Virus record (IMG/VR): IMGVR_UViG_3300022198_004130
Location: 1 to 42,320 of that record
Length of the DNA stretch: 42,320 nt
DNA from: a virus
Reading direction: 5' to 3' (one strand)
Within the stretch, counting starts at the first letter, position 1, and each line of letters opens with the position of its first letter. A model generated the notes under the pieces. The model did not search any database. It saw only the letters and a program-made list of their open reading frames with translations, and was not told the DNA's origin. Below, piece after piece: positions 24,894 to 31,934 of this stretch. The translations under genes were made by a program, and so were the position numbers.

Positions 24894-25184
24894 ATGTACC
24901 TTCGTAATCGTCCCGTCTATTATACTAACGGTGTAGATACGATCGCCGTTAATTATTCTGCTCATGCCAGAGATCTTGAGCAGACTGGCTGGACGCGTGT
25001 CGAAGTAGAAGAGATCAAGGTTGAGGCACAACCCGAGCCTGTCTCTGAGGCTGTTCCCAGCGACACCGACCTTACATCTCTCACCAAGAATGAACTGATC
25101 GCTTATGCTGAGGCAGTTGGGGCTGAAGTGAAGCCTGGTTCAACCAAAACTGATATCATTGCTGCAATCGAGGCTAATGATTGA
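24894..25184 (+). CDS. Small protein with C-terminal HeH/SAP-like domain
   Basis: This 96-aa protein starts at an ATG only four bases after the terminator T-run, without a visible ribosome binding site. It may rely on read-through. The N-terminal ~45 residues are beta-like (YLRNRPVYYTNGVDTIAVNY). An acidic linker follows, then about residues 62-94 read LTSLTKNELIAYAEAVGAEV ... GSTKTDIIAAIEA. This matches the helix-extended-helix (HeH/SAP/Rho-N-like) pattern often found in small phage head-region proteins. Function is unknown, possibly DNA- or head-associated. Confidence 0.6.
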   Translation: MYLRNRPVYYTNGVDTIAVNYSAHARDLEQTGWTRVEVEEIKVEAQPEPVSEAVPSDTDLTSLTKNELIAYAEAVGAEVKPGSTKTDIIAAIEAND

Positions 25185-25362
25185 GTTTGAGTACGTCAAA
25201 GGTCCGCGAATCTTGGAAGATGGGACGAATCTTGACTCTGACGTAATCGCATACGAGCCAACAATTCAGAGACGCAGTATCGCTGACCCCGTCTCTGATG
25301 GCTCTCTTGGGGTTCCTGGGTATCAACCAGGACAAAAGAATCTGGACGGCTCAGACCTGTAA
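25177..25362 (+). CDS. Small hypothetical protein in head-region cluster
   Basis: I start it at the ATG at 25177, which overlaps the previous gene by 8 bases and has GAGG five bases upstream, giving 61 aa. The sequence (IEFEYVKGPRILEDGTNLDS, then AYEPTIQRRSIADPVSDG) is Asp/Gly/Pro-rich with no recognisable domain. Overlap with the HeH-domain gene indicates co-translation. Confidence 0.5.
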   Translation: MIEFEYVKGPRILEDGTNLDSDVIAYEPTIQRRSIADPVSDGSLGVPGYQPGQKNLDGSDL

Positions 25363-25365
25363 GAC

Positions 25366-25374
25366 GGTAACCTA
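25366..25374 (+). promoter_or_regulatory. Candidate late promoter, GGTAACCTA
   Basis: A GGNANNCTA match identical to the 19007 copy. It is 20 bases before the ATG at 25395, with AAGGAG between. Confidence 0.6.
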
Positions 25375-25394
25375 GTTAGTTACAAGGAGATGTC

Positions 25395-25490
25395 ATGGCA
25401 ATGCCACTTGCTATCGCTAAGCAACTCGGCAAGAAAGGCCCAGCCAAGAAAGGTGGCAAGGCTCCTGCTAAGGGTTCTGGTAAACGCTAA
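25395..25490 (+). CDS. 31-aa lysine-rich basic peptide
   Basis: The ATG has AAGGAG six bases upstream and a late motif before it. The product AMPLAIAKQLGKKGPAKKGG plus KAPAKGSGKR has ten Lys, with Pro/Ala/Gly spacing like histone-H1 tails. The TAA stop overlaps the next ATG by one base. Good initiation signals and the strong charge bias support a real gene. Binding of packaged DNA or a nucleic-acid role is an inference. Confidence 0.6.
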   Translation: MAMPLAIAKQLGKKGPAKKGGKAPAKGSGKR

Positions 25491-25786
25491 TGGCCGCGAA
25501 GAAGCGCAGTACCGCAGATTTCTACGCCAAGAATCCTGAGGCGTATAAAAAGAAGCTTGCGTATGACAAGAAGCGTAACGCCAGACCTGATCGTAAGGAC
25601 TACAGAGCCGAGCTTGCTAGGGAGCGCCGTGCCAGAGGGATCATGGGCAAGGGTGGTCCCGACGTGAGCCATACCAGCGACGGTAAATTCAAGCTGGAAA
25701 ATCCCAAGACCAATCGTGCTCGCAATGGCCATGGCAACAATGGCCGACTTGCTCCTGGCAAGGGAACAAAAAGATCGAAAAAGTAA
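25490..25786 (+). CDS. Lys/Arg-rich small protein of cyanophage-like type
   Basis: This 98-aa protein is very basic. The order of motifs is STADFYAKNPEAYKKKLAYD, KKRNARPDRKDYRAELARER, GGPDVSHTSDGKF and NRARNGHGNNGRLAPGKGTK. A '..NP.A..KK..YD...N..P....YR..L...R..' plus 'D.SHT..G' layout is, to my recollection, common in small proteins of marine and freshwater cyanophages and some giant phages. Its biochemical role is not known to me. It is translated directly after the Lys-rich peptide. Confidence 0.6.
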   Translation: MAAKKRSTADFYAKNPEAYKKKLAYDKKRNARPDRKDYRAELARERRARGIMGKGGPDVSHTSDGKFKLENPKTNRARNGHGNNGRLAPGKGTKRSKK

Positions 25787-25816
25787 TGAAGCGATTACAG
25801 ACAGCTAATCGCTTCA
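25787..25816 (+). terminator. Strong hairpin at operon end
   Basis: A perfect 11-bp stem (TGAAGCGATTA / TAATCGCTTCA) with an 8-base loop begins right after the stop codon. Only a weak T-containing tail (TTGTCTG) follows. It may terminate transcription or protect the 3' end. Confidence 0.55.
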
Positions 25817-25827
25817 TTGTCTGACCA

Positions 25828-25836
25828 GGCAATCTA
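25828..25836 (+). promoter_or_regulatory. Candidate late promoter for lysis genes, GGCAATCTA
   Basis: A GGNANNCTA match, 19 bases before the ATG at 25856. It lies between the hairpin at 25787 and the holin-like gene. Confidence 0.6.
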
Positions 25837-25855
25837 ATATAGTTACAGGAATACC

Positions 25856-26044
25856 ATGACTGCTGTTATTGCCTATCTGGTAGCCCATGGTCCCGAGATT
25901 TTGGCGGCCTTAATTGCTGTTCATGCCGCAGCAGTTGCTATCGTCAACCTGACTCCTACCCCCAAGGACGACGCTGCAGTTGCCAAGTTTTACCGTGTCA
26001 TTGAGATCCTAGCAGGTATCGTTACAAAACTGTCAAAGGGCTGA
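25856..26044 (+). CDS. Holin-like small membrane protein
   Basis: This 62-aa protein has AGGA six bases before its ATG. About residues 3-31 are strongly hydrophobic (VIAYLVAHGPEILAALIAVH then AAAVAIVNL). A short polar tail with PTPKDDAAVAKFY and a second weakly hydrophobic helix (VIEILAGIVTKL) follow. Size, membrane segment and position before the endolysin suggest a holin. The last codons contain the heptamer AAAGGGC just before the stop, and the -1 frame is open beyond. Confidence 0.55.
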   Translation: MTAVIAYLVAHGPEILAALIAVHAAAVAIVNLTPTPKDDAAVAKFYRVIEILAGIVTKLSKG

Positions 26045-26109
26045 GTCGATCGGATACCCGTTGGCTGCTCAGGTTTTCAACCCGCAGTCAACGGGAAGAA
26101 GTTGAACGA

Positions 26110-26322
26110 TTGATCAACAGAGTTAAATTTTACCAGACTCTGAATAGCAAATTAACGCTAGAAATCAATCGAGTCAAAGCAGAAATGAAGGCAATGGAGA
26201 CAACTTCAAAGCCTGTTATTATCGAGCATCCGATCGACGACAGTCTGCAGACTGGTGATTCTAGATTGCTTGGTGGCGACATCAGCATACACGCCCCTTG
26301 GCGAACAGAATCGGAAGAATGA
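26110..26322 (+). CDS. Coiled-coil small protein, start uncertain
   Basis: The only usual start codon in this frame is a TTG at 26110, giving 70 aa. The frame is open upstream to about 26010. The N-terminal half is an amphipathic helix (INRVKFYQTLNSKLTLEINR, VKAEMKAME) and the rest is polar. It may be translated from the TTG (GGGAAGAAG lies upstream) or as a -1 frameshift extension of the holin-like gene. A lysis accessory role is inferred from position. Confidence 0.45.
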   Translation: MINRVKFYQTLNSKLTLEINRVKAEMKAMETTSKPVIIEHPIDDSLQTGDSRLLGGDISIHAPWRTESEE

Positions 26323-26342
26323 GATTAGGGTTGAATTTTTAG

Positions 26343-26612
26343 ATGGCACCTCAGGAACCTACCCCATATGGGGGTGACATCTACCATATATTGGGTAACC
26401 TCGAAGGCAAAATGGATGCTCTAATCGCCAGGACTGCAGAGTACAGGGCTGATCTGCAGACTGCATTTGAACGCATCTCAAAACTTGAGAACAAACAAGC
26501 CTGGATCATGGGCGCTGCTGTTGTCGTCAGCTTAGTGATGCCAACAATTGTTGGAGTTGCTTCTAAAAATTTTGATATTAAGATTGATCCTGTCATAGAG
26601 AATCAAAAATAA
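26343..26612 (+). CDS. Membrane-anchored lysis accessory protein
   Basis: This 89-aa protein has a helical region at about residues 15-52 (GNLEGKMDALIARTAEYRAD, LQTAFERISKLENKQAW). One membrane segment follows at about 53-74 (IMGAAVVVSLVMPTIVGVAS), then a short tail. This arrangement, a coiled coil followed by one C-terminal transmembrane helix, resembles XhlA-type holin accessory proteins. It sits between holin-like and endolysin genes. Confidence 0.55.
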   Translation: MAPQEPTPYGGDIYHILGNLEGKMDALIARTAEYRADLQTAFERISKLENKQAWIMGAAVVVSLVMPTIVGVASKNFDIKIDPVIENQK

Positions 26613-26621
26613 GGTACACTA
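26613..26621 (+). promoter_or_regulatory. Candidate late promoter for endolysin, GGTACACTA
   Basis: A GGNANNCTA match starting immediately after the previous TAA. It is 20 bases before the endolysin ATG at 26642. The hairpin-like AATCGCTTTTAATGCGAT-type inverted words nearby are weak. Confidence 0.55.
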
Positions 26622-26641
26622 CATCGCATTAAAAGCGATTC

Positions 26642-27781
26642 ATGAGTTATGTAACCTGGGGGCAGGTTTCTCGATGGGCGAGTGAAGCAGGCTCAAAGTT
26701 TCCCGAGTTAACTGCCGCTCAGTTTGCACTAGAAAGCAATTGGGGCTCACAGGTAAGCGGTAAAAATAACCTGTTTGGCCTTAAGGGAAAGGGCTCTAAC
26801 GTAAAAACAACCGAGTTCATTGGAAATAAAGAAGTCGTAGTATATGATCAATTCCTAGATTTCAATACTCCGCAAGAATCGGTACAATACTTGGTTGACA
26901 GGTGGTACAAGGATTACACCCACAATGGAATGCAATACCAGGGTGTTAACAGGGCTGCCAACAGAAACGAGGCAGCCAAAATGCTTGTATCAGAAGGTTA
27001 CGCAACGGATCCTTTGTATAGCAGCAAATTAATCAATATCATGGAGAAAAACAGCCCTCCCATTAACCAAGCGCCCGTCAGAACAGATCCAATCCAATTA
27101 AAAGATGCGGCTAGATGGTTCTCTGGTCAGGATCACCAAAACCAAGCTTGGGATAACTTACAGGCTACGCTGACGCCGGAACAGCTAAAGAATTTTGCCG
27201 CCGACTTCAGGGCATCTAGAAAGCCTGCTAAACCGACATTCCCACTACAAGTCCCATACTTTTACCAAAGAGACAGTAAAACTGGACACGGCGAGCGTTC
27301 TTGCCAATCTTCCGCGATTGCGATGGTCGTGGAGTTCCTGAATCCTGACCTGATCAAAGATGATGACGAATACCTGAACCTGGTATTCAGATTTGGCGAT
27401 ACAATTTCACAGGCAGCACAATCAAAAGCGTTAAACGCCCTAGGTCTTAAGCATCAGTTTAAACAGAACGGTACAGAAAGTGAGCTTATCCGAATCCTAG
27501 ATTTAGGGTATCCCGTACCTGTTGGAATTCTGCATAAAGGCAATATTCAGAATCCTACTGGTGGAGGACATTGGATCACTCTAATTGGCTATGATGAAAA
27601 ATACTTCTATGTGCATGACCCGTTCGGCGAGCTTGATCTCATCAACGGTGGATATCCAAAGACTGGCCCGGTCGATGGTAAAGCCAAGAAATACACCAGA
27701 GAGAACCTTCTTAAGCGATGGTTAATCCACAGCAAAAATGATGGTTGGTTCTGGGATCTCAGCGAGAATAAGCGGCAATGA
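26642..27781 (+). CDS. Two-domain endolysin: glucosaminidase plus C39-like peptidase
   Basis: This 379-aa protein has no signal peptide. About residues 1-135 match a FlgJ/GH73-type glucosaminidase (AAQFALESNWGSQVSGKNNL), with Glu31 as the expected catalytic acid. A linker spans about 136-200. About residues 200-365 match a C39-like cysteine peptidase fold with Cys221 (GERSCQSSAIAM), His310 (GGGHWITLIGYD) and Asp326 (YVHDPFGE) as the likely catalytic set. It would cut both glycan and peptide parts of peptidoglycan at lysis. It has its own late motif and overlaps the next gene by 4 bases. A C39-like fold could instead be only structural. Confidence 0.8.
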   Translation: MSYVTWGQVSRWASEAGSKFPELTAAQFALESNWGSQVSGKNNLFGLKGKGSNVKTTEFIGNKEVVVYDQFLDFNTPQESVQYLVDRWYKDYTHNGMQYQGVNRAANRNEAAKMLVSEGYATDPLYSSKLINIMEKNSPPINQAPVRTDPIQLKDAARWFSGQDHQNQAWDNLQATLTPEQLKNFAADFRASRKPAKPTFPLQVPYFYQRDSKTGHGERSCQSSAIAMVVEFLNPDLIKDDDEYLNLVFRFGDTISQAAQSKALNALGLKHQFKQNGTESELIRILDLGYPVPVGILHKGNIQNPTGGGHWITLIGYDEKYFYVHDPFGELDLINGGYPKTGPVDGKAKKYTRENLLKRWLIHSKNDGWFWDLSENKRQ

Positions 27782-27999
27782 GAAGACAGACTTTATTGCC
27801 GTTTCTTCCAGGATATATGTTCGACGGGAAGAGGGTCGTTTCTACTGGCGTGGCCCTCCCGCCCACTCAGCATATCCATCCTGAAACAGGTGAAGTTATC
27901 TACTATCTAAAACCAATTTTTGAAATCGGCGGATCCTCAATAGGATTATTTATCCGCCACAAAGGTGTTCTGGATTGGGTGGATGCACTGGGGGAGTAA
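27778..27999 (+). CDS. 73-aa hypothetical protein after endolysin
   Basis: It overlaps the endolysin stop by 4 bases. The sequence (RRQTLLPFLPGYMFDGKRVV, HIHPETGEVIYYLKPIFEIG) is beta-like with an HxHPETGE phrase and no membrane segment. It is the last rightward late gene. Its stop TAA sits in the loop of a strong hairpin. The function is unknown. Confidence 0.5.
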   Translation: MRRQTLLPFLPGYMFDGKRVVSTGVALPPTQHIHPETGEVIYYLKPIFEIGGSSIGLFIRHKGVLDWVDALGE

Positions 28000-28008
28000 A
28001 CTCCCCCA
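27989..28008. terminator. Hairpin between convergent operons
   Basis: A perfect 8-bp stem TGGGGGAG / CTCCCCCA with a TAAA loop contains the stop codon of the rightward gene. It lies between converging transcription units. There is no T-run on either side, so it may act as a roadblock or a weak bidirectional terminator. A smaller GGTTC/GAACC hairpin follows. Confidence 0.5.
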
Positions 28009-28036
28009 ATACAGGTTCCCCCGAACCAGTCCCAGT

Positions 28037-28498
28037 CTAACGATCCCCTAAGCGAATCCCCTCATCTTCGTCGTCTTCGTCGTCACTGGTTGCGTAAATC
28101 AACCCTGGGATACTTTCGACCACCATGCGCAGGTAACGGTGGATCTGATCTTCTTCCCAGTCGCATTCGTTATACAAGCGAGAACCAAGCTCGTTGAGTG
28201 CCATCGAATGATTTTCTTTCCAGAGGCCAATATTCAAAGCATCTTCCTTGACCTTGGAAATTGCCATAAGAATTTCCAGTTCGGTGCTGATTGAAGACTG
28301 CAGGACTGCCTGTTCCGCATGATCCATCCGCTCTCTATCGATCAGCCACAAGACAAATCTAAAGGAGTTAGCAGCAAGCTTGATTATCAGGTCTGCTATT
28401 CGAACTTGAACGTTTACAATGAATTCCAGGGCAACCCGTAAGCCTTCTATAAAGTTCTCCCCAAGAGAGCCGATCAAATTGAAAAGCTTAGTTCTCAT
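28037..28498 (-). CDS. Unknown protein in the helicase operon
   Basis: This 153-aa protein starts in an ATGA overlap with the helicase stop, so it is translationally coupled. The N-terminal ~55 residues are helical and rather hydrophobic (KLFNLIGSLGENFIEGLRVA, ADLIIKLAANSFRFVLWLID). The middle is helical and charged, and the tail is strongly acidic (ATSDDEDDEDEG). It could be a helicase partner or loader-like protein, or membrane-associated. I recognise no family. Confidence 0.55.
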   Translation of the reverse strand: MRTKLFNLIGSLGENFIEGLRVALEFIVNVQVRIADLIIKLAANSFRFVLWLIDRERMDHAEQAVLQSSISTELEILMAISKVKEDALNIGLWKENHSMALNELGSRLYNECDWEEDQIHRYLRMVVESIPGLIYATSDDEDDEDEGIRLGDR

Positions 28499-30267
28499 CG
28501 TCTGATCCTGGAACTCTTGACAACATCAATGTTCTGCATTGTGTCGTCATTTTTCAGACTTGAGGTCTGATAATCCAATTGTATCAGCGACATCGAAACA
28601 AATCCTTGGACAGTTGTGACTTGTTCGTTTGGAGGTTGACCTTCCCAGAAAGCTTGCCTGCCGCGTACCTTAGAGTGCCAAACCTCTAGTTTTCTATCGT
28701 TGGGTTCTCCTTCTGCAGTTCGATGTTTTCTGATCAGCCAAACGGCATGTGATACGTGCGAGAGAGCATCAGTTCCTCTTATTTGGTCTAATTCGGGAGG
28801 TTTAGGTTGCGCTTTCATGTCTTGCTGTTCGTTCTTGATGCCCACTTGGTTCATCTGGGCGAGCACGAACAAGTCGATATCAAGCTCCTTGGCCGCAGTC
28901 ATCAACCTGTAAGCTCTCTCTTCTAGCATCGAGGGATTATCCCTGGGGGCTTTTTGATGGCGTGACAGCACATGGAAGTGATCAAGCACCACTGCCCTCA
29001 GGCTTGGGTTCTTGGCCTTCATGGCACGCATTGAATTCACCACTGTGTCAACGCATGCGCCCCATGGCGCTTCAATTATCAACTTGCCATTGCACTGTTC
29101 TAGTTCGAATGCGAGCATCCCAACCAGATTAGCGAGACTCGACTGATCGCCCATGTTTGGGCTTTCTAGCTCTCCTACCGTGACATATCCAACGCCTTCC
29201 TCTGTTGCCTTCCAGTGATAGCCATGTTTAGCCAATAGCTTCCGACTCAAGCTGGCCATCAGTCGAGCTTCAATAGCTGGGTAGTCAAGCTCAGCAGAGA
29301 TGAAGCCAACAGTGAGTCCTTTGGTGCAAAGCGATGCTGCAATCTGACAGCCAATTGCCGTCTTGCCAACGGATGTCCGTGCTGCAACTGTCATTAAACG
29401 ACCGCCGCATGACTTATGGCTGTCGGGGTAGGCAACCCCACCTTCAATGTCTATGTCGAAAGCTTCGATGCCGGTTGACGCTGGTCTCCTGATCTTCGAC
29501 AAAGCAGACAGTCGATCAATCCAGTTCTGGCGCTGAGTACCTGGGTTGCCAATTATTGCATCAATCAGGCCTATCGCCTGGCCTTGATTGCCAATGGTAC
29601 CTCTCATCATGCCAACACCTTCCATGGCACGTTGCTGGAGGTATTCCAAGGCTTCTTCCAGTTTAGTGTCAGCCTTTATGTTCTGTTTTGCGTCATGCAA
29701 AGTCTCGAGGTATAAAGCTCGAACTCTGACCTGCTTCAGAACATCCAAAGCAGTATCCCATTCAGATACTTTGTCTCCGTACTTCTCCAGGGTCTCAGGA
29801 TCTGCAAGTTCTGTTATTGTTTGGTTGAACTCGATGATTGAGACGCTTCTTGAAGAAGGGTTTAAGTTGGAGTAGTTAGCTATCAATGATTCTCTGGAAA
29901 TGATCTGTCCAGTACGTTCGCCGATGAACGTCAGATCTATTTCTTTTGCTATGGCTCGGAAGCATTCGTCAGACCAAAGTGACTGTGGGATAATCTGACC
30001 ATGGCCGATACCAAAGCCAGTCCTAAGTTGAGACCAAAGTTCGCGAGCTAAGCCGCTAGGTGAAGACAGTACACGGCTTAAGACAATTGCTTCTTGGCTG
30101 ATTGTCTCTTCGCGTTCTTGAACGCTGGTTGGCTGCAACTTATCAACGGTACGCGCAACCTCCATTGCGCGATGGATCACGTCTGTATTGCTGGATACAA
30201 TACGATCCCCTTCGGACGCTAGGAGCCCAAGGTCTACGGCCTTTTGTAGATAGAAGGGTAAGGTCAT
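28495..30267 (-). CDS. DnaB-type replicative DNA helicase
   Basis: This 590-aa protein shows an N-terminal helical domain (about residues 50-240) and a RecA-like motor. Walker A is ARTSVGKTA (about 296-304), where DnaB usually has ARPSMGKTA. The Glu of SAELDYPAIEARLMA follows near 326. Walker B is AVVLDHFHVL (about 425-434), and AQMNQVG is near 470. The segment DQIRGTDALSHVSHAVWLIR (494-513) corresponds to the DnaB 'RESG.IEQDAD.V..' region. It is longer than the usual ~450-aa helicase because of an extended N-terminus. It lies 6 bases after the winged-helix protein, matching common replication-initiator plus helicase operons. Confidence 0.85.
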   Translation of the reverse strand: MTLPFYLQKAVDLGLLASEGDRIVSSNTDVIHRAMEVARTVDKLQPTSVQEREETISQEAIVLSRVLSSPSGLARELWSQLRTGFGIGHGQIIPQSLWSDECFRAIAKEIDLTFIGERTGQIISRESLIANYSNLNPSSRSVSIIEFNQTITELADPETLEKYGDKVSEWDTALDVLKQVRVRALYLETLHDAKQNIKADTKLEEALEYLQQRAMEGVGMMRGTIGNQGQAIGLIDAIIGNPGTQRQNWIDRLSALSKIRRPASTGIEAFDIDIEGGVAYPDSHKSCGGRLMTVAARTSVGKTAIGCQIAASLCTKGLTVGFISAELDYPAIEARLMASLSRKLLAKHGYHWKATEEGVGYVTVGELESPNMGDQSSLANLVGMLAFELEQCNGKLIIEAPWGACVDTVVNSMRAMKAKNPSLRAVVLDHFHVLSRHQKAPRDNPSMLEERAYRLMTAAKELDIDLFVLAQMNQVGIKNEQQDMKAQPKPPELDQIRGTDALSHVSHAVWLIRKHRTAEGEPNDRKLEVWHSKVRGRQAFWEGQPPNEQVTTVQGFVSMSLIQLDYQTSSLKNDDTMQNIDVVKSSRIRR

Positions 30268-30273
30268 GATCGA

Positions 30274-31275
30274 TTATAGCTCGTCATCATAACGCCAGAA
30301 GCGTTGACGAGAGGTTTCAGGTTCGGGGACATCGCTTGGCCAGCCGGTTAATTGGTATTTCATCCTGAAGTCCGCCGGGTCAAGGCCAGCTTCTCTGAAC
30401 TCGGCTTCAGCTTTTAAGATTCTAGGTGCTAGTATCTCGATATTATCTGGGTCATTTTTTGACATATTGAAATACAGGTAATGCAGCTCGTCGTAGTTAT
30501 CGATAAGCTTCCTGTACTTAGATGGCAGGATAATATCGTCGGATCTTTCGTCTTCCGGTATTGCTTCTGTGGCCTCGTAATTCAGTCCTTCGTTATACAG
30601 GTTGTGAACGTTTTGATACTTTTTCTGTATTGGCTGACCGATACCAATAATGCTCTGAAGAGTTTTATTGCTGTTCTCTGTTGACCAGAAAGGAGAATGC
30701 TCGATCCCGGCTTTTAGTACAGAGAAAAAGTGTACATAGTCATGAGCTTCTAGTTTTAATGATTTCATATGTAGATCAATTGACTTCATCAAGTGATCGC
30801 CCATCTTGTTGATTTTGCTGTAATTTTTTGGCCTGTAATCATTCCAGGCCACTCTGGCTTGTTCTAAGTAATCAACCTTTGGCTCTATTTTCTCTTTGAC
30901 CGGTTTACTTGTTGGCTGATACAAATCAGGGTTAAATAACTCTTTGTCTAGTATTTCTCTACTTTTGGCATCTGCGACTCTAAGTTTTCTTAATATCGGC
31001 ATTGGGTCCCTAAGGATTATATGTTCGTTTGTTCCTCCGACAAAACCAAGCTCTCTTAATTCCGCCATACATCTAATTCTCGTGGCTCGATGTATGCCGA
31101 TTCTTTTATCTAAGACGCCCTTGTCTATGGGCATGTAATCAGCCTGGCTGGCCAGGATCATCCAAAGCAGCTTGGAATTTGACTGCAGGTCATCGCAATA
31201 CAGAAGCTCAAAAGGAGCCTTGGCAAACCTGCCGAGGTGCCAGTTGTGGCTCTTGGAGATTGAAATCTTGGTCAT
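30274..31275 (-). CDS. Winged-helix replication protein (initiator or helicase loader)
   Basis: I choose the ATG at 31275 (333 aa). A TTG at 31326 would add 17 residues translated through a run of nine C/G. About residues 20-95 look like a winged helix (LLWMILASQADYMPIDKGVL, GIHRATRIRCMAELRELGFV, a recognition helix followed by a wing). This matches phage O-type and replication-initiator N-termini. About residues 140-200 (ARVAWNDYRPKNYSKINKMG ... LKAGIEHSPFW) form a second helical domain like those of helicase-loading proteins. It precedes the DnaB-type helicase in the same operon, supporting an origin-binding role. No ribosome binding site is visible. Confidence 0.65.
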   Translation of the reverse strand: MTKISISKSHNWHLGRFAKAPFELLYCDDLQSNSKLLWMILASQADYMPIDKGVLDKRIGIHRATRIRCMAELRELGFVGGTNEHIILRDPMPILRKLRVADAKSREILDKELFNPDLYQPTSKPVKEKIEPKVDYLEQARVAWNDYRPKNYSKINKMGDHLMKSIDLHMKSLKLEAHDYVHFFSVLKAGIEHSPFWSTENSNKTLQSIIGIGQPIQKKYQNVHNLYNEGLNYEATEAIPEDERSDDIILPSKYRKLIDNYDELHYLYFNMSKNDPDNIEILAPRILKAEAEFREAGLDPADFRMKYQLTGWPSDVPEPETSRQRFWRYDDEL

Positions 31276-31605
31276 GGCCGGGGGGGGGCGACGACAGCAG
31301 CGTAGCGGCTTTTCCTCGTGTGTCAAATTGTTACAGCCTGTTACGTCACAATTCTCAACTAAAGCTATTTACGCAACAAAACCGGTTGTTTCTTGCAACT
31401 GATTTTGAATCACGGTGCAACATCAACCCGTTGTCTTTTTCAACGCAGCGAGGGAAGCTGTGTTGCTATTTGCAACCCTATACTAGAATAGTATTTAAGC
31501 TTCTTACAGAGGCTTTAGGTTTTACAGATCAAATCCCTAGAACAAAACCAACTAGAACAACTAGATTCGCTGCAGCGCTCCGCGCCGGGTTGGTATGGTG
31601 GGGAC
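31276..31605. promoter_or_regulatory. Divergent control region, candidate replication origin
   Basis: This 330-base region without a gene separates the leftward replication operon from the rightward early operon. It holds nine consecutive G (31280-31288) and a repeated TGTTAC near 31329. There are four GCAAC words (31373, 31395, 31417, 31472) and one GTTGC (31462). TTACAGA occurs at 31504 and 31522, and CTAGAACAA at 31537 and 31552. These repeats, next to a putative initiator gene, would suit an origin or an operator cluster. I did not find a convincing -35/-10 pair. Confidence 0.5.
31462..31494. promoter_or_regulatory. Two adjacent inverted repeats, operator-like
   Basis: GTTGC-TATTT-GCAAC (31462-31476) is followed three bases later by ATACTA-GAA-TAGTAT (31480-31494). 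Both arms are perfect. A -10-like TATACT overlaps at 31479. They could bind a dimeric regulator that controls the rightward early operon. Confidence 0.45.
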
Positions 31606-31896
31606 ATGGAGGAAGCAGCTACCAAACGAACGGCCAAGCAGGTCAAGGCAGCCGAGGAGGGCTGGGACGAGATCGGAGCAGCCTTGGCAGCAGCCGTCGT
31701 GGAAGGAGGCAAGACCCGTGCCTGGGTCTGGGATCTGATCAAGCCGCTTGGGCTGTACAAGCGTTGGATGATCGGTTATTGGGTTGAGAAATACGAGCGA
31801 CTGCACGCCGCGAGGCTGGAAAAACTGAAGAAAAACAAAAGATCCCGGAAAAAGGTCCTGGAACTGGTGCCGGTGTTTGACGAACCGGCCGAATAG
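31606..31896 (+). CDS. Early small basic protein of unknown function
   Basis: This 96-aa protein is the first rightward gene after the divergent region. It has GGTGGGG just before the ATG. The sequence is helical. Landmarks are AEEGWDEIGAALAAAVVEGG, a middle WVWDLIKPLGLYKRWMIGYW with many Trp, and a Lys/Arg-rich ARLEKLKKNKRSRKKV. The basic helices suggest DNA or RNA binding, or a host-takeover peptide. No family was recognised. Confidence 0.55.
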   Translation: MEEAATKRTAKQVKAAEEGWDEIGAALAAAVVEGGKTRAWVWDLIKPLGLYKRWMIGYWVEKYERLHAARLEKLKKNKRSRKKVLELVPVFDEPAE

Positions 31897-31934
31897 TGGT
31901 ATCAGTTATCCTGAATAGACAGACCATCTAAGTC

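Noticed and set aside
31515-31806. Leftward open frames over the early 96-aa gene
   Set aside because: They are opposite the 31606 gene, lack ribosome binding sites, and have Ser/Cys-rich antisense-type composition.
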